Below, one piece after another: positions 8,148 through 18,864 of a stretch of DNA of 64,000 nt. Where the stretch lies: the NCBI GenBank assembly GCA_963709295.1, contig CAVPVW010000002.1:62001-126000 (forward strand), read 5' to 3'. Source of the DNA: JBGPQJ01 sp963709295. GTDB lineage: Bacteria > Chloroflexota > Anaerolineae > Anaerolineales > Villigracilaceae. Made by a program: the position numbers and the translations under genes. The notes beneath the pieces were generated by a model, which saw only the letters and a list, made by a program, of their open reading frames with translations, was not told where the DNA came from and made no database searches. Position 1 is the stretch's first letter. The number at the start of each line of letters is the position of its first letter.

Positions 8148-11100
8148 GTGGTGAATATTCTTTATCTAGAAGACAACCCCAACGACGCGCTACTGACCCA
8201 GCATGCGCTAAGCAAAGCCGTGCCTCCCATTAACGTCGATGTGGCGCACACGCTCGCAGAAGCGTATAAATTATTGGAGGAATTTGCAGCCAAGTATGAT
8301 CTTGTCCTTTCAGACTTAAATTTACCAGACGGAAATGGATTTAGTTTATTGAGCTATATCCGATCCAGAAATATGACCCAGGCAGTTGTCGTTGTTACCG
8401 GGCAGAGTGACGAGGACAAAGCGACAGCCGCATTGAAAGCTGGAGCGGACGATTATATCCCCAAACGGGAGGATTACCTTTCCCGACTGCCGGCAACTCT
8501 GAACAGCGCACTGGAACGACATCATGCTGAAGCCGCTCTTCGCTCGCGAGCTTTGCGAGTCTTGTATGCAGAGAGCAACCCAGACGACATCGAGTCGACC
8601 CGTGAGCATATGGGAGGTCATGCCGCTCACATCCAGCTTGAATTTGTCTCAGATGTTGCAGAGTTATACACAGTAATAAATCGGGACAACCTGCGAGACT
8701 GTTATGATGTTCTGGTTTTTGATTACCTGCTGCCTGGCTTCAATGCCATGGAGGCATTGAAGGTCCTCATTGAAGAACGGAAGGTGGATACTCCTGTTAT
8801 CCTAATCACCCGCCATGGCAGCGAAGATGTTGTGTCGCAAGCAATCAAGCTAGGTGCATCAGATTATATTGTCAAAAATCCCGGATACCTCTATAAACTG
8901 CCTGCTGTCATAGAAAACGCATTTCATCGAACTGGATTAATCCGGGAGCAGGCGGCACTCAAGGAAGCCGAAACTCGATACAGGGTTTTGGTGGAACAAA
9001 GCCCTGCCGCGACATACATTGATTCTATTGACGATATGAGCAGTACAGTTTTTATGGGCAATCGAATTGAGGAAATATGCGGGTACCCGGTTTCGGCTTG
9101 GACCAATAACAGAGATTTTTGGTTGTCCATCGTTTTTCCGGACGACCTTGACAAAGTCAGAGCCGAACATTTACGGACCAATCGAACCTTCGAACCATTC
9201 AGGATGGAATACCGAATGGTGGCATCCGATGGCAGGATCGTGTGGGTTCGAGACGAAGCCATCATAATTGTTGACAGTGAAGGCAAGCCCCATCACTGGC
9301 AGGGATTACTTATCAACATAACCGAACAAAAACAGGCGGCAGAAGCATTAAGACGGCGCGATGCCATCATGGAAGCCATCAGCCTTGCTGCTGAAAAATT
9401 TTTGGTCCTCGCCTGGCAGGAAAACATCCAGACGATTCTCGGCCAACTGGGTCAGGCAGCGGGTGTAAGCAGGGCATATATTTTTCGAAATAGGCCTTCC
9501 GAAGGCCGACCCCTTTCAGACCAAATTCATGAATGGGCTGCGCCAGGAATTGACCCGCAAATAAACAATCCTGATATGACTGGTTTTAGCTTTGAAGAAG
9601 CTGGTTTTGAGCGCTGGATTCCACTAATGCTTGAAGGTCAACCGATATTTGGCGTTGTAAACCAAATAAATCCGGGTGAGCAAAAAGTATTTAATTCACA
9701 AGGGATCTATCCATTGCCTGCATGCCAATTTTTGTGAACAAAGAATGGTGGGGGTTTATTGGGTTTGATGATTGTGCAGAGGAAAGAATCTGGCATCCTG
9801 CTGAAATCGATGCCCTCAAGACATCGGCGAATATATTAGGGGCAGCGATTCAACGCCTGGATTCGGAATATGCTCTTCAGCGACAATTAAATGAATTAAC
9901 TGTACTTCAATCAGTTTCTGCGGCAGGGATGCAGTCCAATAAGGTTGACGACCTGATTGGTATTGCTACCCAAATACTTGGCAACATCCTTTATCCAGAA
10001 AATTGTGGTGTTTATTTATACGACGAAGCCACAAGTAGTTTAAGGCCTCATCGTTCATATCACAGCAAGAACAAGATTCTAGTTTCCGAATCCATTCTAA
10101 TTGGTCAAGGTCTGGTTGGGCATGTTTTTACCAGTAACACACCCCATATGGTTCCTGACAAGAACAAACTTCAAGCGGATATTACCTTCACGTCTGAAAT
10201 CAAATCGGAAATGGCTGTCCCGCTTCAAGTCGGTGAGCGAACAATTGGTGTTTTGAATGTACGAAGCCAGCAATCAGCACCCTTTTCAGAGGATGACCTT
10301 CACCTCCTGTCCACCATTGCCGGCCAGCTGTCCATCGCCATGGAGAAAATCCATCTGCTCGAAAATGAACATCGAAGACTTCAGGAATCTGAGACGTTGA
10401 GGCAGGCAGCCTCTGTCATTTCCACTTCACTGAATCTTGAATTGGTGCTCGATACCATCCTGAGTTCAGTTAAGAAAGTGGTCCCTTATGACAGCGCCTG
10501 CGTTTTTCTCTCGGAAAACGAATCACCCGCCTTGCACATCGTTGCCGCCCAGGGGTTTACTAAGTATTCAAAGCTATTACAGAAGACCTTTTCAGAGCCC
10601 AGTCGCTTATTAAGGGAGGTTTTCGAAAAACGGCAAATTGTAATTATTGAGGATGTACAAAAAGACGGCCGATTTGAAATTTGGGAGCCCGAGCTTGAAA
10701 AAATCCACGGATGGATGGGGGTGCCTCTCATCTCTCGGGATGAAGTGATTGGATATCTCACTTTAGACAGCCTCAAACCGCACGCCTATACAACCAGTCA
10801 TGCGGTGCTGGCTCAAACATTCGCTTATCAAGCAGCTGCTGCAATTAGTAATGCGAGCTTGTATGAAGAAACCCGCCGCAGGGTACGTGAGCTTGAGGTG
10901 GTCAATCGAATTTCATCGACGTTGCGCACTTCAATCACAGAAGAGCACATGCTGCCGGATCTATTGAATGAGACGCTGGAAGCACTGGCGACTACATCGG
11001 GCTCGATATGGCTTTGCGACAAAACCAACGATCGAATAAGGCAGACAGCTTCCATGGGTTGGTTCACTGGTATTCGAAACACTCAAGTCGAGATGAATGA

Positions 11101-12478
11101 AGACCTGGCTGGGACCATTTTCAAATCGGGGAAACCATATTTTGTCCTTGATTTTTCGAAAGAAGAAACCATTTCAAAGAATAACCGGGGCTCCTACCCA
11201 AAGGGATGGAGTGGCGTTGGGATTCCGATCCGCACTTCAACCGAAATGATCGGGGTATTTATCGTCGCTGTTCGTCATCCTCGACAATTTTCAAGTAACG
11301 AATTCAATTTAATTGGAATAATCGCGGAAATGGCTGGTAATGCCATCCACCGTGCTCGATTGTATTCACACAGCGAACAACAAGTGGATCGGCTAACGGC
11401 TTTGCGCGATGTTGATAGTGCGATAAGCTCCAGCTTTGATTTGAGAACCACGCTGGACGTGATTATTGACCATGTGGTCAATCAACTAAAGGTGGATGCG
11501 GCGAGAATCCTTCTTTACAATCCATATACGCAAACCCTGGATTTATCAGTCGCAAGGGGATTCCGTTCCATTCGCAAGCAGGACTTGCACCAAGGACTAT
11601 CTCAGTCGCTGGCAGGTAATTCTGCCCTGGAGAACCGGATGACCGCATTACCGGATATCCGCGAATCGGACATCGTGCCGGAAAGTTTTCGTCAGGAAGA
11701 ATTCCTGAGCTATTTTAATGTTCCGCTCAATGCCAAGGGACAGATCAAAGGCATTCTTGAAGTTTTCAAGCGGCAAGTCTTCTCCCCTGCTCCGGACTGG
11801 CTGGAGTTTTTAAGGTCACTGGGTGGACAAACTGCCATCGCGATCGACAATTCGCAATTATTCACCAACCTGCAACGATCAAACGTTGAACTTGAATTAG
11901 CCTACGACACCACTTTGGAGGGCTGGGGTAAAGCGCTTGAAATTCGTGATCAGGAAACTGAAGGCCACACGCAGCGCGTCTCGGAAATGACCTTGAAACT
12001 TGCTCGCAGACTAGGTTTCGACGGAGACGATCTGATCCAAATCAGGCGCGGCGCACTCCTCCACGATATCGGAAAAATGGGCATTCCGGATGAAATCTTA
12101 CGAAAGCCAGGCACTCTTTCCGAACAGGAATGGGTGATTATGCGAAAGCACGTTGAATTTGCCTATGCCCTGCTCAATCCAATTAATTATCTTCAAAAAG
12201 CACTTGATATTCCATTTTGCCATCACGAACGGTGGAATGGGAATGGGTATCCACGGGGTCTGAAGGGTGAAGAAATCCCTATCGCAGCCAGGATTTTTGC
12301 ATTGATCGATGTTTGGGATGCGTTACTTTCTGACAGACCTTACCGGAGCGCCTGGGCTAGAGATAAAGTAATAGAATACATTAAAGAGCAATCCGGGATC
12401 CAATTTGACCCCAAGCTTACTGAAATTTTTATGGAATTGGTCGAAGCTGGCGAGATGGACGAACTAAAACTGGGATGA
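8148..12478 (+). CDS. REC-REC-PAS-GAF(x5)-HD-GYP cyclic di-GMP phosphodiesterase, one frame break
   Basis: About 1,443 residues after one repair. Order: receiver 1 (1-120, DLVLSDLNLPDGNG), receiver 2 (about 135-255, VLVFDYLLPGFN), PAS (about 275-395), five GAF domains, and a C-terminal HD-GYP domain with LLHDIGKMGIPD and HHERWNGNGYPRGLKGEE, the metal ligands and GYP motif of c-di-GMP hydrolases. The first GAF is split near 9706-9712: the upstream frame ends in PACQFL and the next frame resumes at MPIFVNKEWWGFIGFDD. One added base gives GIYSIACMPIFV, which fits the family. Start is GTG at 8148 or 8151 after CGGAG. Input is probably phosphorylation plus ligand or redox sensing; output is lower c-di-GMP. 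Confidence 0.9.
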
Positions 12479-12496
12479 AAATTTCATCCCGGTTTT
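12466..12496. terminator. Bidirectional terminator between HD-GYP hub and tyrS
   Basis: AAAACTGGGATGAAA and TTTCATCCCGGTTTT form a near-perfect inverted repeat with one wobble. It overlaps the stop codon of the plus-strand gene and has A/T flanks on both sides, which suits two convergent genes. Confidence 0.8.
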
Positions 12497-12505
12497 CATG
12501 TTCTT

Positions 12506-13718
12506 TCATTTTAGTCTTACAAATTTCCTTTTACCCACCTGTAAAACCCCCGGATGAGGAACAGGGGAATCAAACTCGAGAAGAGTCTCGCCGTCTAGCT
12601 TGACCCCCTTTTGTTCAACCAACCGCTTTCCATCACTCTTGCTTGATACCAATCCGGTCGATACCAAAACCTCCACGATGCTTTGTCCCGGCTGAAGGGA
12701 ATATTCAGGCATGTCAGAAGGGGTGTTTTTTTGCTGGAAAAGTTCAACAAATGCAACCTGCGCTGAATTTGCTTCTTTCTCGCTGTAGTAGGTTGCGGTA
12801 ATCTCGAGAGCCAATTTCATTTTCAAATCACGAGGATGCACCCCCCCAGACTTAATGGATTCCTCAAATTCTGCGACTTCGCCAGGTCCCCAACGGGTAA
12901 CTAGCTTGGCAAATTGAACCATGGACATATCCGGAATGGACATGACTTTTCCATACATATCTGCAGGGGAGTGAATTTAATGGAATATGGTTCCCAAGTG
13001 ATTTGCTCATCTTAACGACCCCGTCAGTTCCTGGAAGAATTCCCATAATAATCCCGATATTGGGTTGCTCTCCCATGAAAGACATAACCTTTCGAGCCGC
13101 TGTGACAATATTGAATAATTGATCGGTTCCGCCCACCTGGACATCCGCTTTCAACGCGTAAGCATCGTATCCTTGCATGATTGCATAAAATGTCTCATGC
13201 ACATGAATGGCATCCCCTTGATCCCATCGTTTCCGGAAATTTTCCCTGGTTAAAAACTGCTGAATTGTGAAGTTTGATGCCAGCTTTATCAGATCCGCAA
13301 AGGTTAATTTTGAAAGCCATTCTGCATTGTATCGGATAATTGTCTTTTCCCGATCCAGCACACGGAAAGCCTGCTCGGCGTATGTGTTTGCATTCGTAGT
13401 AACCTGTTCTGGAGATAATAGTGGACGCAATTTGTCCTTGTCGGATGGATCCCCGATGAGCGAAGTGTAGGTGCCGATAAGGAAAGTCACCTCATGACCC
13501 AAATCCTGAAATTGACGGAGTTTACGCATGGTGACGGTATGCCCAATGTGCAAATCGCTTGTCCTTGGGTCGTACCCGCAATAAATCCTGAGCTTTCGCC
13601 CGTCTTTTTCTGCATCACCGAGCCTTTGCCGCAGCTCTGAAGCCATGGCCTGCTTTAAATGCTCATCGCCATACTCGGTCCCCTGCATTAATAGTTCAAC
13701 TTGATCATTGATGTTCAT
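12506..13718 (-). CDS. tyrS: Tyrosyl-tRNA synthetase, one frame break
   Basis: Charges tRNA-Tyr. The class I signature appears as YDPRTSDLHIGH near residue 50, the tyrosine pocket as QGYDAYALKADVQVGGTDQ, and the KMSKS loop intact as VVKMSKSLGNHIPLNS. The frame then breaks at a run of four C on the coding strand (12966-12969); deleting one C joins LNSLPAD to MYGKVMSIPD and gives 403 residues ending in an S4 RNA-binding domain (VSTGLVSSKSDGKRLVEQ). Start is ATG at 13718; a TTG 11 codons earlier lacks support. No second tyrS is present here and the enzyme is essential, so a sequence error is likelier than a true mutation. No T-box leader was seen. Confidence 0.93.
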
Positions 13719-13751
13719 AACAGCGCCGCCTTTTCGGAAACTCTTTTTCAA

Positions 13752-13781
13752 TTAAAAACAATACGCCTGCTGTGGCAGGCG
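13752..13781 (-). terminator. Intrinsic terminator upstream of tyrS
   Basis: CGCCTGC (13764-13770) and GCAGGCG (13775-13781) flank a TGTG loop. On the minus strand this is followed by TATTGTTTTTAATTG. It ends the 13804-14313 transcript just before tyrS. Confidence 0.75.
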
Positions 13782-13803
13782 CAATGAACCTCCACAGTCT
13801 CAA

Positions 13804-14313
13804 TTACGGACGGGAATAATAATATGAGTCCCCTTTCTTTGCAACCATGGACAGTCCGCATTTTCCGATAATTTCCGCTTTGATCTTGTCCCCCTGCTGA
13901 AATCCAACATGTCCCTGCACTTGGTGCTGGTAGGAGACCACCCCAAGCGTATTGAAATCAAAATGCCCTTTATCGCCCAACACCTGGACTCTTTCTCCCC
14001 ATCTTGCAGGGTGGGTGGTGACATTTTTTATGAAGGGCCAATCCAGGCGGACATGTCGAAGACCATTAGTAAAGGAAACACCATCCTCGTCAATCACTAA
14101 CCTGGTTTGCCGATCCATCCAATTCCCGAGTGAAATGCTCATCGCAGCAAAAAACATAAATATTACAAAAACCATCGCCCAAAAATAGATCATGCCTCCC
14201 AAATTCAGCAATAGTAACCCGACTAATGATGCACCTGCCAGCCCCCAGGCGACCAGCTCTGATCGTCGCGGTTGGAGTTCAGGGGTGTAGGTCTGACGAT
14301 TGAGCTCATCCAT
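13804..14313 (-). CDS. Small membrane protein with PH-like domain, unknown function
   Basis: From ATG at 14313 the product has 169 residues: a soluble head, two hydrophobic segments (about 23-38 and 42-62) and a C-terminal beta-rich region (RLVIDEDGVSFTNG, LDWPFIKNVTTHPARWGE) resembling bacterial PH-like domains. No catalytic motif is visible. The start was chosen because TATAAT ends six bases upstream (14320-14325), so the mRNA probably begins at the ATG; a start eight codons earlier lies inside that promoter. It has its own terminator and is likely a single-gene unit. Confidence 0.65.
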   Translation of the reverse strand: MDELNRQTYTPELQPRRSELVAWGLAGASLVGLLLLNLGGMIYFWAMVFVIFMFFAAMSISLGNWMDRQTRLVIDEDGVSFTNGLRHVRLDWPFIKNVTTHPARWGERVQVLGDKGHFDFNTLGVVSYQHQVQGHVGFQQGDKIKAEIIGKCGLSMVAKKGDSYYYSRP

Positions 14314-14319
14314 GAATCC

Positions 14320-14325
14320 ATTATA
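14320..14325 (-). promoter_or_regulatory. -10 element for a probably leaderless mRNA
   Basis: TATAAT on the minus strand, six bases before ATG at 14313. No convincing -35 was found. Confidence 0.5.
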
Positions 14326-14427
14326 CAACATCAAAAACTCTCCGGGAAATTGACAGATGGAGAAACCCGGATTATCGTTGTATAAATCTCAATTTTGCGT
14401 TGTGAATAGAGTTCTTCGGATTTGGTA

Positions 14428-15792
14428 CTAGTTTGAAGCGCCGAATTTGATCAACCTGTCCCTTCTCAAGAGGACCATGGACGCGCTGGCACGCGCAATC
14501 GCCGAAACGGTCGGTTTATCCATTTTATCGAGATACTCTTCTGGTTTAATATTCCCCTTAAAATAATCCTGCGAGAGTTCAAGGCTTTTTTCCATCGCTT
14601 CAGGTGTCAACGATTTAAACACAAAGAGGGACAGGCGGGAATTCCGTGTGTCGAAATTGGATTCACTGGCGCGTCCGACCTCGAGAAGGTCCCGGATCAC
14701 CGGAGCTTGATCGACCCAGGGCGGTGTCGGGAGTTCAGGAAGAAAATCCTCAATGCGAGACGAGTCTCCAGCCTGGTCAGAAAGATCACCCATGAAAATC
14801 GACAAGGGTGTATCCCCGCCCGAAACCTGAGCAAGGGCTTCCAGAATCGCAATCGCCACCAGCCTAACCCTGAGATATTCGCGAGCGATCAAGATATTTC
14901 CTGCCGCTCTAGCCAACATCTCCTGGAACTCATCATCTGAAGGTACCCCATGATATTGATTGAACACCAATTCTGGTTTCACAAACATCATGAATCCCCA
15001 CATTTTCTGCAATGCGATCCGGTAGGCACGGATGCTATACGCATCCCTATCCCGCAAGGCCGCATTGGTTTCGGGAAGCAGCTTCCAGGTATTATCGAGA
15101 AATCGGGCCGGTTCGGATTCCGAAAAATTTCCAATATCTTTATTCGAAAAAACGACCGCTGTTTTTATGGTTTTCTCGATATCGTGGGGTTTGAGCGGTG
15201 CGCTGCAGTATTTTTTTGTGATCTTTCGAAGTCGTTTCGCCATGACCTCGATAGGGGTCCATCCGGATTTGTCCCTGCTGCGGAACGGAATTGTAGCTTC
15301 AATACAAACGATCATCTGCAGTAAATACTTGGCATCAACGATATCCCCTAATTCTCTGACCAGGACTATCGCACTTAGGAATTCATTGAGAGCATCCATC
15401 GAGGACAATTTCTGACCCGCTTTCAGGTTAAACACATCAAGGGTCATCCAAATCAAATGGTCTTTCTCTGGGATGTTCTTGGAGATATAAAATTCACCCT
15501 CCAGCTCATAAATGTAGGGAATAATGATGGACAGGATTTCAGGCGTGAATCCCTGGTCAACCTGATAATAGACAACATCGTGATACATGGCAGCCAGCGT
15601 GCAGATCGGATCGTTTGGATCAACAAAACTGAAAACATGATCAAGGTTATGATAATTACGGCCATGGGCAGACATTGCCATTTGAACGTTCTTGGCAAGC
15701 TTCCTGGCTCGTCTTTGAGTGCAGGGAGCTCCCAATCGCTCAATGGCTTGCATATAAATACCGGCAAGCCGTTTTAATTCATCCGTTTGCAT
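14428..15792 (-). CDS. HD-domain phosphohydrolase-like protein, 454 residues
   Basis: The N-terminal third has the metal-binding pattern of predicted HD phosphohydrolases: YHNLDHVFSF near 47-56 and AAMYHDVVYY near 67-76. This differs from HD-GYP; it resembles a family annotated as predicted metal-dependent HD phosphohydrolase. The remaining 300 residues are mostly helical with no motif I recognise. The start has AGGTGA just upstream. Substrate is unknown; nucleotides or their derivatives are typical of HD enzymes. The gene stands alone between the PH-like gene and the epimerase gene, in the same direction. Confidence 0.7.
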   Translation of the reverse strand: MQTDELKRLAGIYMQAIERLGAPCTQRRARKLAKNVQMAMSAHGRNYHNLDHVFSFVDPNDPICTLAAMYHDVVYYQVDQGFTPEILSIIIPYIYELEGEFYISKNIPEKDHLIWMTLDVFNLKAGQKLSSMDALNEFLSAIVLVRELGDIVDAKYLLQMIVCIEATIPFRSRDKSGWTPIEVMAKRLRKITKKYCSAPLKPHDIEKTIKTAVVFSNKDIGNFSESEPARFLDNTWKLLPETNAALRDRDAYSIRAYRIALQKMWGFMMFVKPELVFNQYHGVPSDDEFQEMLARAAGNILIAREYLRVRLVAIAILEALAQVSGGDTPLSIFMGDLSDQAGDSSRIEDFLPELPTPPWVDQAPVIRDLLEVGRASESNFDTRNSRLSLFVFKSLTPEAMEKSLELSQDYFKGNIKPEEYLDKMDKPTVSAIARASASMVLLRRDRLIKFGASN

Positions 15793-15895
15793 AATTCACC
15801 TGAAAAATACCCGATTCTATATAATTTATTGTACGTCATTTTAGTATTTCTCGTCATAGCATAATCGTCCTATTGAGAAAAATGACCCGGGATTC

Positions 15896-16807
15896 CTAGT
15901 GATGTTTTAATAAATCGTCCAAAGCTTGCTCAATGGTCACAAATTTGAAATCAAACCCAAGATTGATTAATTTCCCAGGGACCAAAAATTGCCCATTCAA
16001 TAATAATGTGCTCATTTCTCCCAGTAAAAGTTTAATCGCAAATTCAGGGATATGAAACCAGTAAGGACGCCGGAGAACGGTGGCTATGCGCTTCACGAAT
16101 TCAGCATTTGATACTGGCCTCGGGGCAGAGAGGTTAAATACGCCTCGCGCTGAATCATTCATCATCAAGAAAATAATGGCATTTACCTCATCGTCGATGT
16201 GGATCCAGGGAATTCCCTGCCTGCCGGTCCCCATTCGTCCACCGACGAATAGTTTTACCGGCATAGCCATCTGTTGAAGAATTCCGCCTTTTTTATCCAA
16301 AACAATCCCGGTGCGGAGAATCACTCTTCGGACACCTAAGTCCTCTATCCGTTTCGAAGAATCCTCCCAGTCAATGCAAAGACCAGATGAAAAATCATTC
16401 CCTGGACCAGCGGACTCATCCACTTCTTCCTCGCTCCGTGGTCCATAAAAACCCACTGCAGAAGCCTGAACAAAAACCGTCGGTCTAGTCTTGGATTCCT
16501 CAACAGCTTTTGACAACGCCTGTCCAGCAGCAAGTCGACTGTCGCGAAATTTATTTTTTCTTTTTTCCGTCCATGGGAATCTACCAATCGTCTCCCCTGC
16601 CAGGTTGACGACGGCATCGACCTCTTCTATCCGTTCAGCCCATCCATTTGTCGATTTGCCGTCCCACTTGACAGCAGTGATTCCCTGAACTTTGGGCAGT
16701 CTATCTGCGGAACGGCTTAACAGAACAACAGTATGCCCGCCCGAGAGTAATTTACGGATGAGCCGTTTTCCAATTAAGCCAGTCCCCCCTGCGATCAGGA
16801 CTCTCAT
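15896..16807 (-). CDS. TIGR01777-family NAD(P)-dependent epimerase (YfcH/SDR39U1-like)
   Basis: A 303-residue extended short-chain dehydrogenase fold. The dinucleotide-binding turn is at the N-terminus (VLIAGGTGLIGKRL, Gly pattern GGTGLIG at 7-13), followed by DAVVNLAGETIG and VQASAVGFYG with Ser and Tyr of the active site. The C-terminal part carries GVFNLSAPRPVSNAEF and the typical DUF1731 tail (LLNGQFLVPGKLINLGF). The family is widespread but its substrate is unsettled; members are linked to cell division or heme and sugar metabolism. It is divergent from the HNH gene, sharing a short intergenic region. Confidence 0.9.
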   Translation of the reverse strand: MRVLIAGGTGLIGKRLIRKLLSGGHTVVLLSRSADRLPKVQGITAVKWDGKSTNGWAERIEEVDAVVNLAGETIGRFPWTEKRKNKFRDSRLAAGQALSKAVEESKTRPTVFVQASAVGFYGPRSEEEVDESAGPGNDFSSGLCIDWEDSSKRIEDLGVRRVILRTGIVLDKKGGILQQMAMPVKLFVGGRMGTGRQGIPWIHIDDEVNAIIFLMMNDSARGVFNLSAPRPVSNAEFVKRIATVLRRPYWFHIPEFAIKLLLGEMSTLLLNGQFLVPGKLINLGFDFKFVTIEQALDDLLKHH

Positions 16808-16837
16808 ATAATTTGGGCCGTCGAATCCTTCCAGTTT

Positions 16838-16865
16838 TTGACCGTATGCCTGATTATGCTATAAT
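16838..16865 (+). promoter_or_regulatory. Promoter of the HNH gene
   Basis: TTGACC (16838-16843), a 16-base spacer and extended -10 TGCTATAAT (TATAAT at 16860-16865). It is 21 bases before the ATG at 16887. Confidence 0.75.
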
Positions 16866-16886
16866 TTCGCCAATTATGGAGGCGTG

Positions 16887-17390
16887 ATGCAGGTGCAAGT
16901 TCTTGTTTTAAACGCCAATTTTGAGCCCATAAATGTTTGTAATACAAGGCGGGCAATCGGCCTGATCCTTTCTGGTAAAGCTGCGCTGGTCGCAAACGGC
17001 CGCGGATATATCCGCACCGTTTCGCAGAATTTCCCACGTCCATCAGTCATCCGACTGGAGCACATGGTTCAACGTTCCAGACCTCGAGTTAAACTTACCC
17101 GGAGGGAGGTTTTCCGCCGCGATAATTTCACCTGCCAATATTGCGGCAGGCATGTGCCCGACCTGACGATTGACCACGTTCTCCCTCGACATCTGGGGGG
17201 ATTGCACGTCTGGACCAATGTGGTCACCGCGTGTGCATCCTGCAACCATCACAAAGGTGCCCGCAAATTGGATGATGCTCACATGAAATTATTACACCTG
17301 CCCAAGGAACCTCCTGCCAGCGCTGTTTACATCTATGGCAGGCACATCTCAGATAATCACGAATGGGAACCGTGGATTACAGGCTGGTAA
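16887..17390 (+). CDS. HNH endonuclease family protein
   Basis: A 167-residue protein. The N-terminal half (VLVLNANFEPINVC, RAIGLILSGKA) is the part typically found with stand-alone HNH proteins of this type. The HNH core follows: CQYCGRHVPDLTIDHVLPRH with the first Cys pair and catalytic His, an N residue in WTNVVTACASCNHHKGAR, and the second Cys pair. GGAGG lies four bases before the ATG. These proteins are common and chromosomal, often without a known target. No methylase or other restriction partner is nearby, so a restriction role is not supported. Confidence 0.9.
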   Translation: MQVQVLVLNANFEPINVCNTRRAIGLILSGKAALVANGRGYIRTVSQNFPRPSVIRLEHMVQRSRPRVKLTRREVFRRDNFTCQYCGRHVPDLTIDHVLPRHLGGLHVWTNVVTACASCNHHKGARKLDDAHMKLLHLPKEPPASAVYIYGRHISDNHEWEPWITGW

Positions 17391-17442
17391 CTGTACCGCG
17401 GCTATATATTCGGTAACCTGAATTTCCCGATACCACATCCAT

Positions 17443-18864
17443 TTATTTCAAGAATGAAATGATCAAGTGCGGGGTGACATTGGATTCGATGACTGCCGCC
17501 AGGATCAACAGAGGGATTCCAAAAGCAGCCATGACCTTAAACCAATCGGCAATTGACTCCACAAGAACTTGACCAATCGTCCGCTCCGGGTCAGGCGTCA
17601 CCAGCAAAACCCCCATTTGAAGAATCGCCGCAGAAGCAAGGACGATGGCCGTGATCTCGAATATTCCGTGGGGAAGAATACCGACAAGAAACATCATCCC
17701 TGGAGAAAAACCAATTTCACCCGCAAATCCCAACACCCCTCCCACAAGGGCAATATTCAGCATATACGCCAGAACTCCCCCAACACCCAAAGTTAAAGCT
17801 CCAAAGATCAACATGACGAGAAGTGCACGCAGGTTATTGAACAAAATATAGCGAAAACTTATTTGTGACGTTTCCAGGTTTAGTCTATCTGCCACCAGGT
17901 CAATAATCTCCTCCGATTTCACGCCACTGAAAGATTGCAGTAGCTCAGGCAGTTTGGCCACTGCAAAATAATAGGTTCCCCATGCGGCTATGATGCCCAA
18001 AACAATCACCACAAGGATGGACCAACGCAGAGTATACAAAGTACTGAAACTGCCCCTGTACCAACCCCACAGGTTTTGCGCACCCCCCACGAACCGGTTC
18101 TTAAATACAGCGCCCATATGTCTAAGATTTAACATGTCAATTTCGCGCCCCAACAGACTTTCCCGGCGGAAGTGGGCCAATCCCAACCGGATGAGCAATA
18201 CCGAAATAATGGAGACGCCAATCACCGCCAGCCACAACACCTCGTTCGTTCCCCAGAACATCAAAATGCTTTCTCCTTGAATCAACAGCGCAATAGGAAT
18301 GATTACGAATGAGGCAAGGAGATTGGCTCCGCGTACCGAGGTCGATTGCGCGGAAATTAATATCGCCCCGCTGACCATCAATATCCCTTGAGCGGTGGTT
18401 AATACCAGTGTCTGGGCAAGCATGGAGGCATCCGGCAAAGGGATGTTGCTTCTGTTAAGGCCGAACAGATAAACGCTGATTCCCAGATAGGCAGCGATGA
18501 TCGGGAAGACGGTTCCAGCGGAGAGTTTTCCCAGGTACAAGTGCCAGTCTGCCAGTGGACTGCTCAAAAGCGGTTCGATCGTTCCTCGTTCCTTTTCACC
18601 CACGAAGGCTTCCAACGCAACCACGAGTGCAACGGTCACCGGGAAAAATCCAACCACCATCAGCAGGAATGGTACCATTCGCTCGCCGACCAATCCCGCT
18701 CCATATTTGTTCACAAAATCCACCGCGAAGCGGGCTGTAACAATCATCAGGAACGGAAAAAATACCGTGAGAGCGATCATTGGGAAAATGATGCGCCAAT
18801 CCCTCATCTGGTCCCGAAGCTCTCGAGAGGCCACCAGCCAAATCTGATTGAAATGGTATTTCAT
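17443..18864 (-). CDS. ABC-2 permease fused to a SpoIIM-like domain
   Basis: A 473-residue membrane protein. The first half is an ABC-2 exporter permease (ELRDQMRDWRIIFPM near 15-30, then EKERGTIEPLLSSPL near 90-105, the coupling element, and six hydrophobic segments). The second half, after a linker near 240-275, carries a SpoIIM/DUF95-type domain: FNNLRALLVMLIFGALTLG and GILPHGIFEITAIVLASA, the latter with the family's PHG-E signature. SpoIIM in sporulating Firmicutes acts in septal membrane remodelling, but stand-alone relatives occur in non-spore formers. The start overlaps the stop of the ATPase gene as ATGA, so the two form one exporter. The cargo is unknown. Confidence 0.85.
   Translation of the reverse strand: MKYHFNQIWLVASRELRDQMRDWRIIFPMIALTVFFPFLMIVTARFAVDFVNKYGAGLVGERMVPFLLMVVGFFPVTVALVVALEAFVGEKERGTIEPLLSSPLADWHLYLGKLSAGTVFPIIAAYLGISVYLFGLNRSNIPLPDASMLAQTLVLTTAQGILMVSGAILISAQSTSVRGANLLASFVIIPIALLIQGESILMFWGTNEVLWLAVIGVSIISVLLIRLGLAHFRRESLLGREIDMLNLRHMGAVFKNRFVGGAQNLWGWYRGSFSTLYTLRWSILVVIVLGIIAAWGTYYFAVAKLPELLQSFSGVKSEEIIDLVADRLNLETSQISFRYILFNNLRALLVMLIFGALTLGVGGVLAYMLNIALVGGVLGFAGEIGFSPGMMFLVGILPHGIFEITAIVLASAAILQMGVLLVTPDPERTIGQVLVESIADWFKVMAAFGIPLLILAAVIESNVTPHLIISFLK

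Noticed and set aside
13719..13803. T-box leader for tyrS
   Set aside because: The 85-base gap holds only a terminator-type hairpin of the upstream gene and no T-box-like sequence; it is too short for a full leader.
16887..17390. Restriction system around the HNH gene
   Set aside because: No methyltransferase, specificity or defence gene is adjacent; these HNH proteins are common stand-alone genes.
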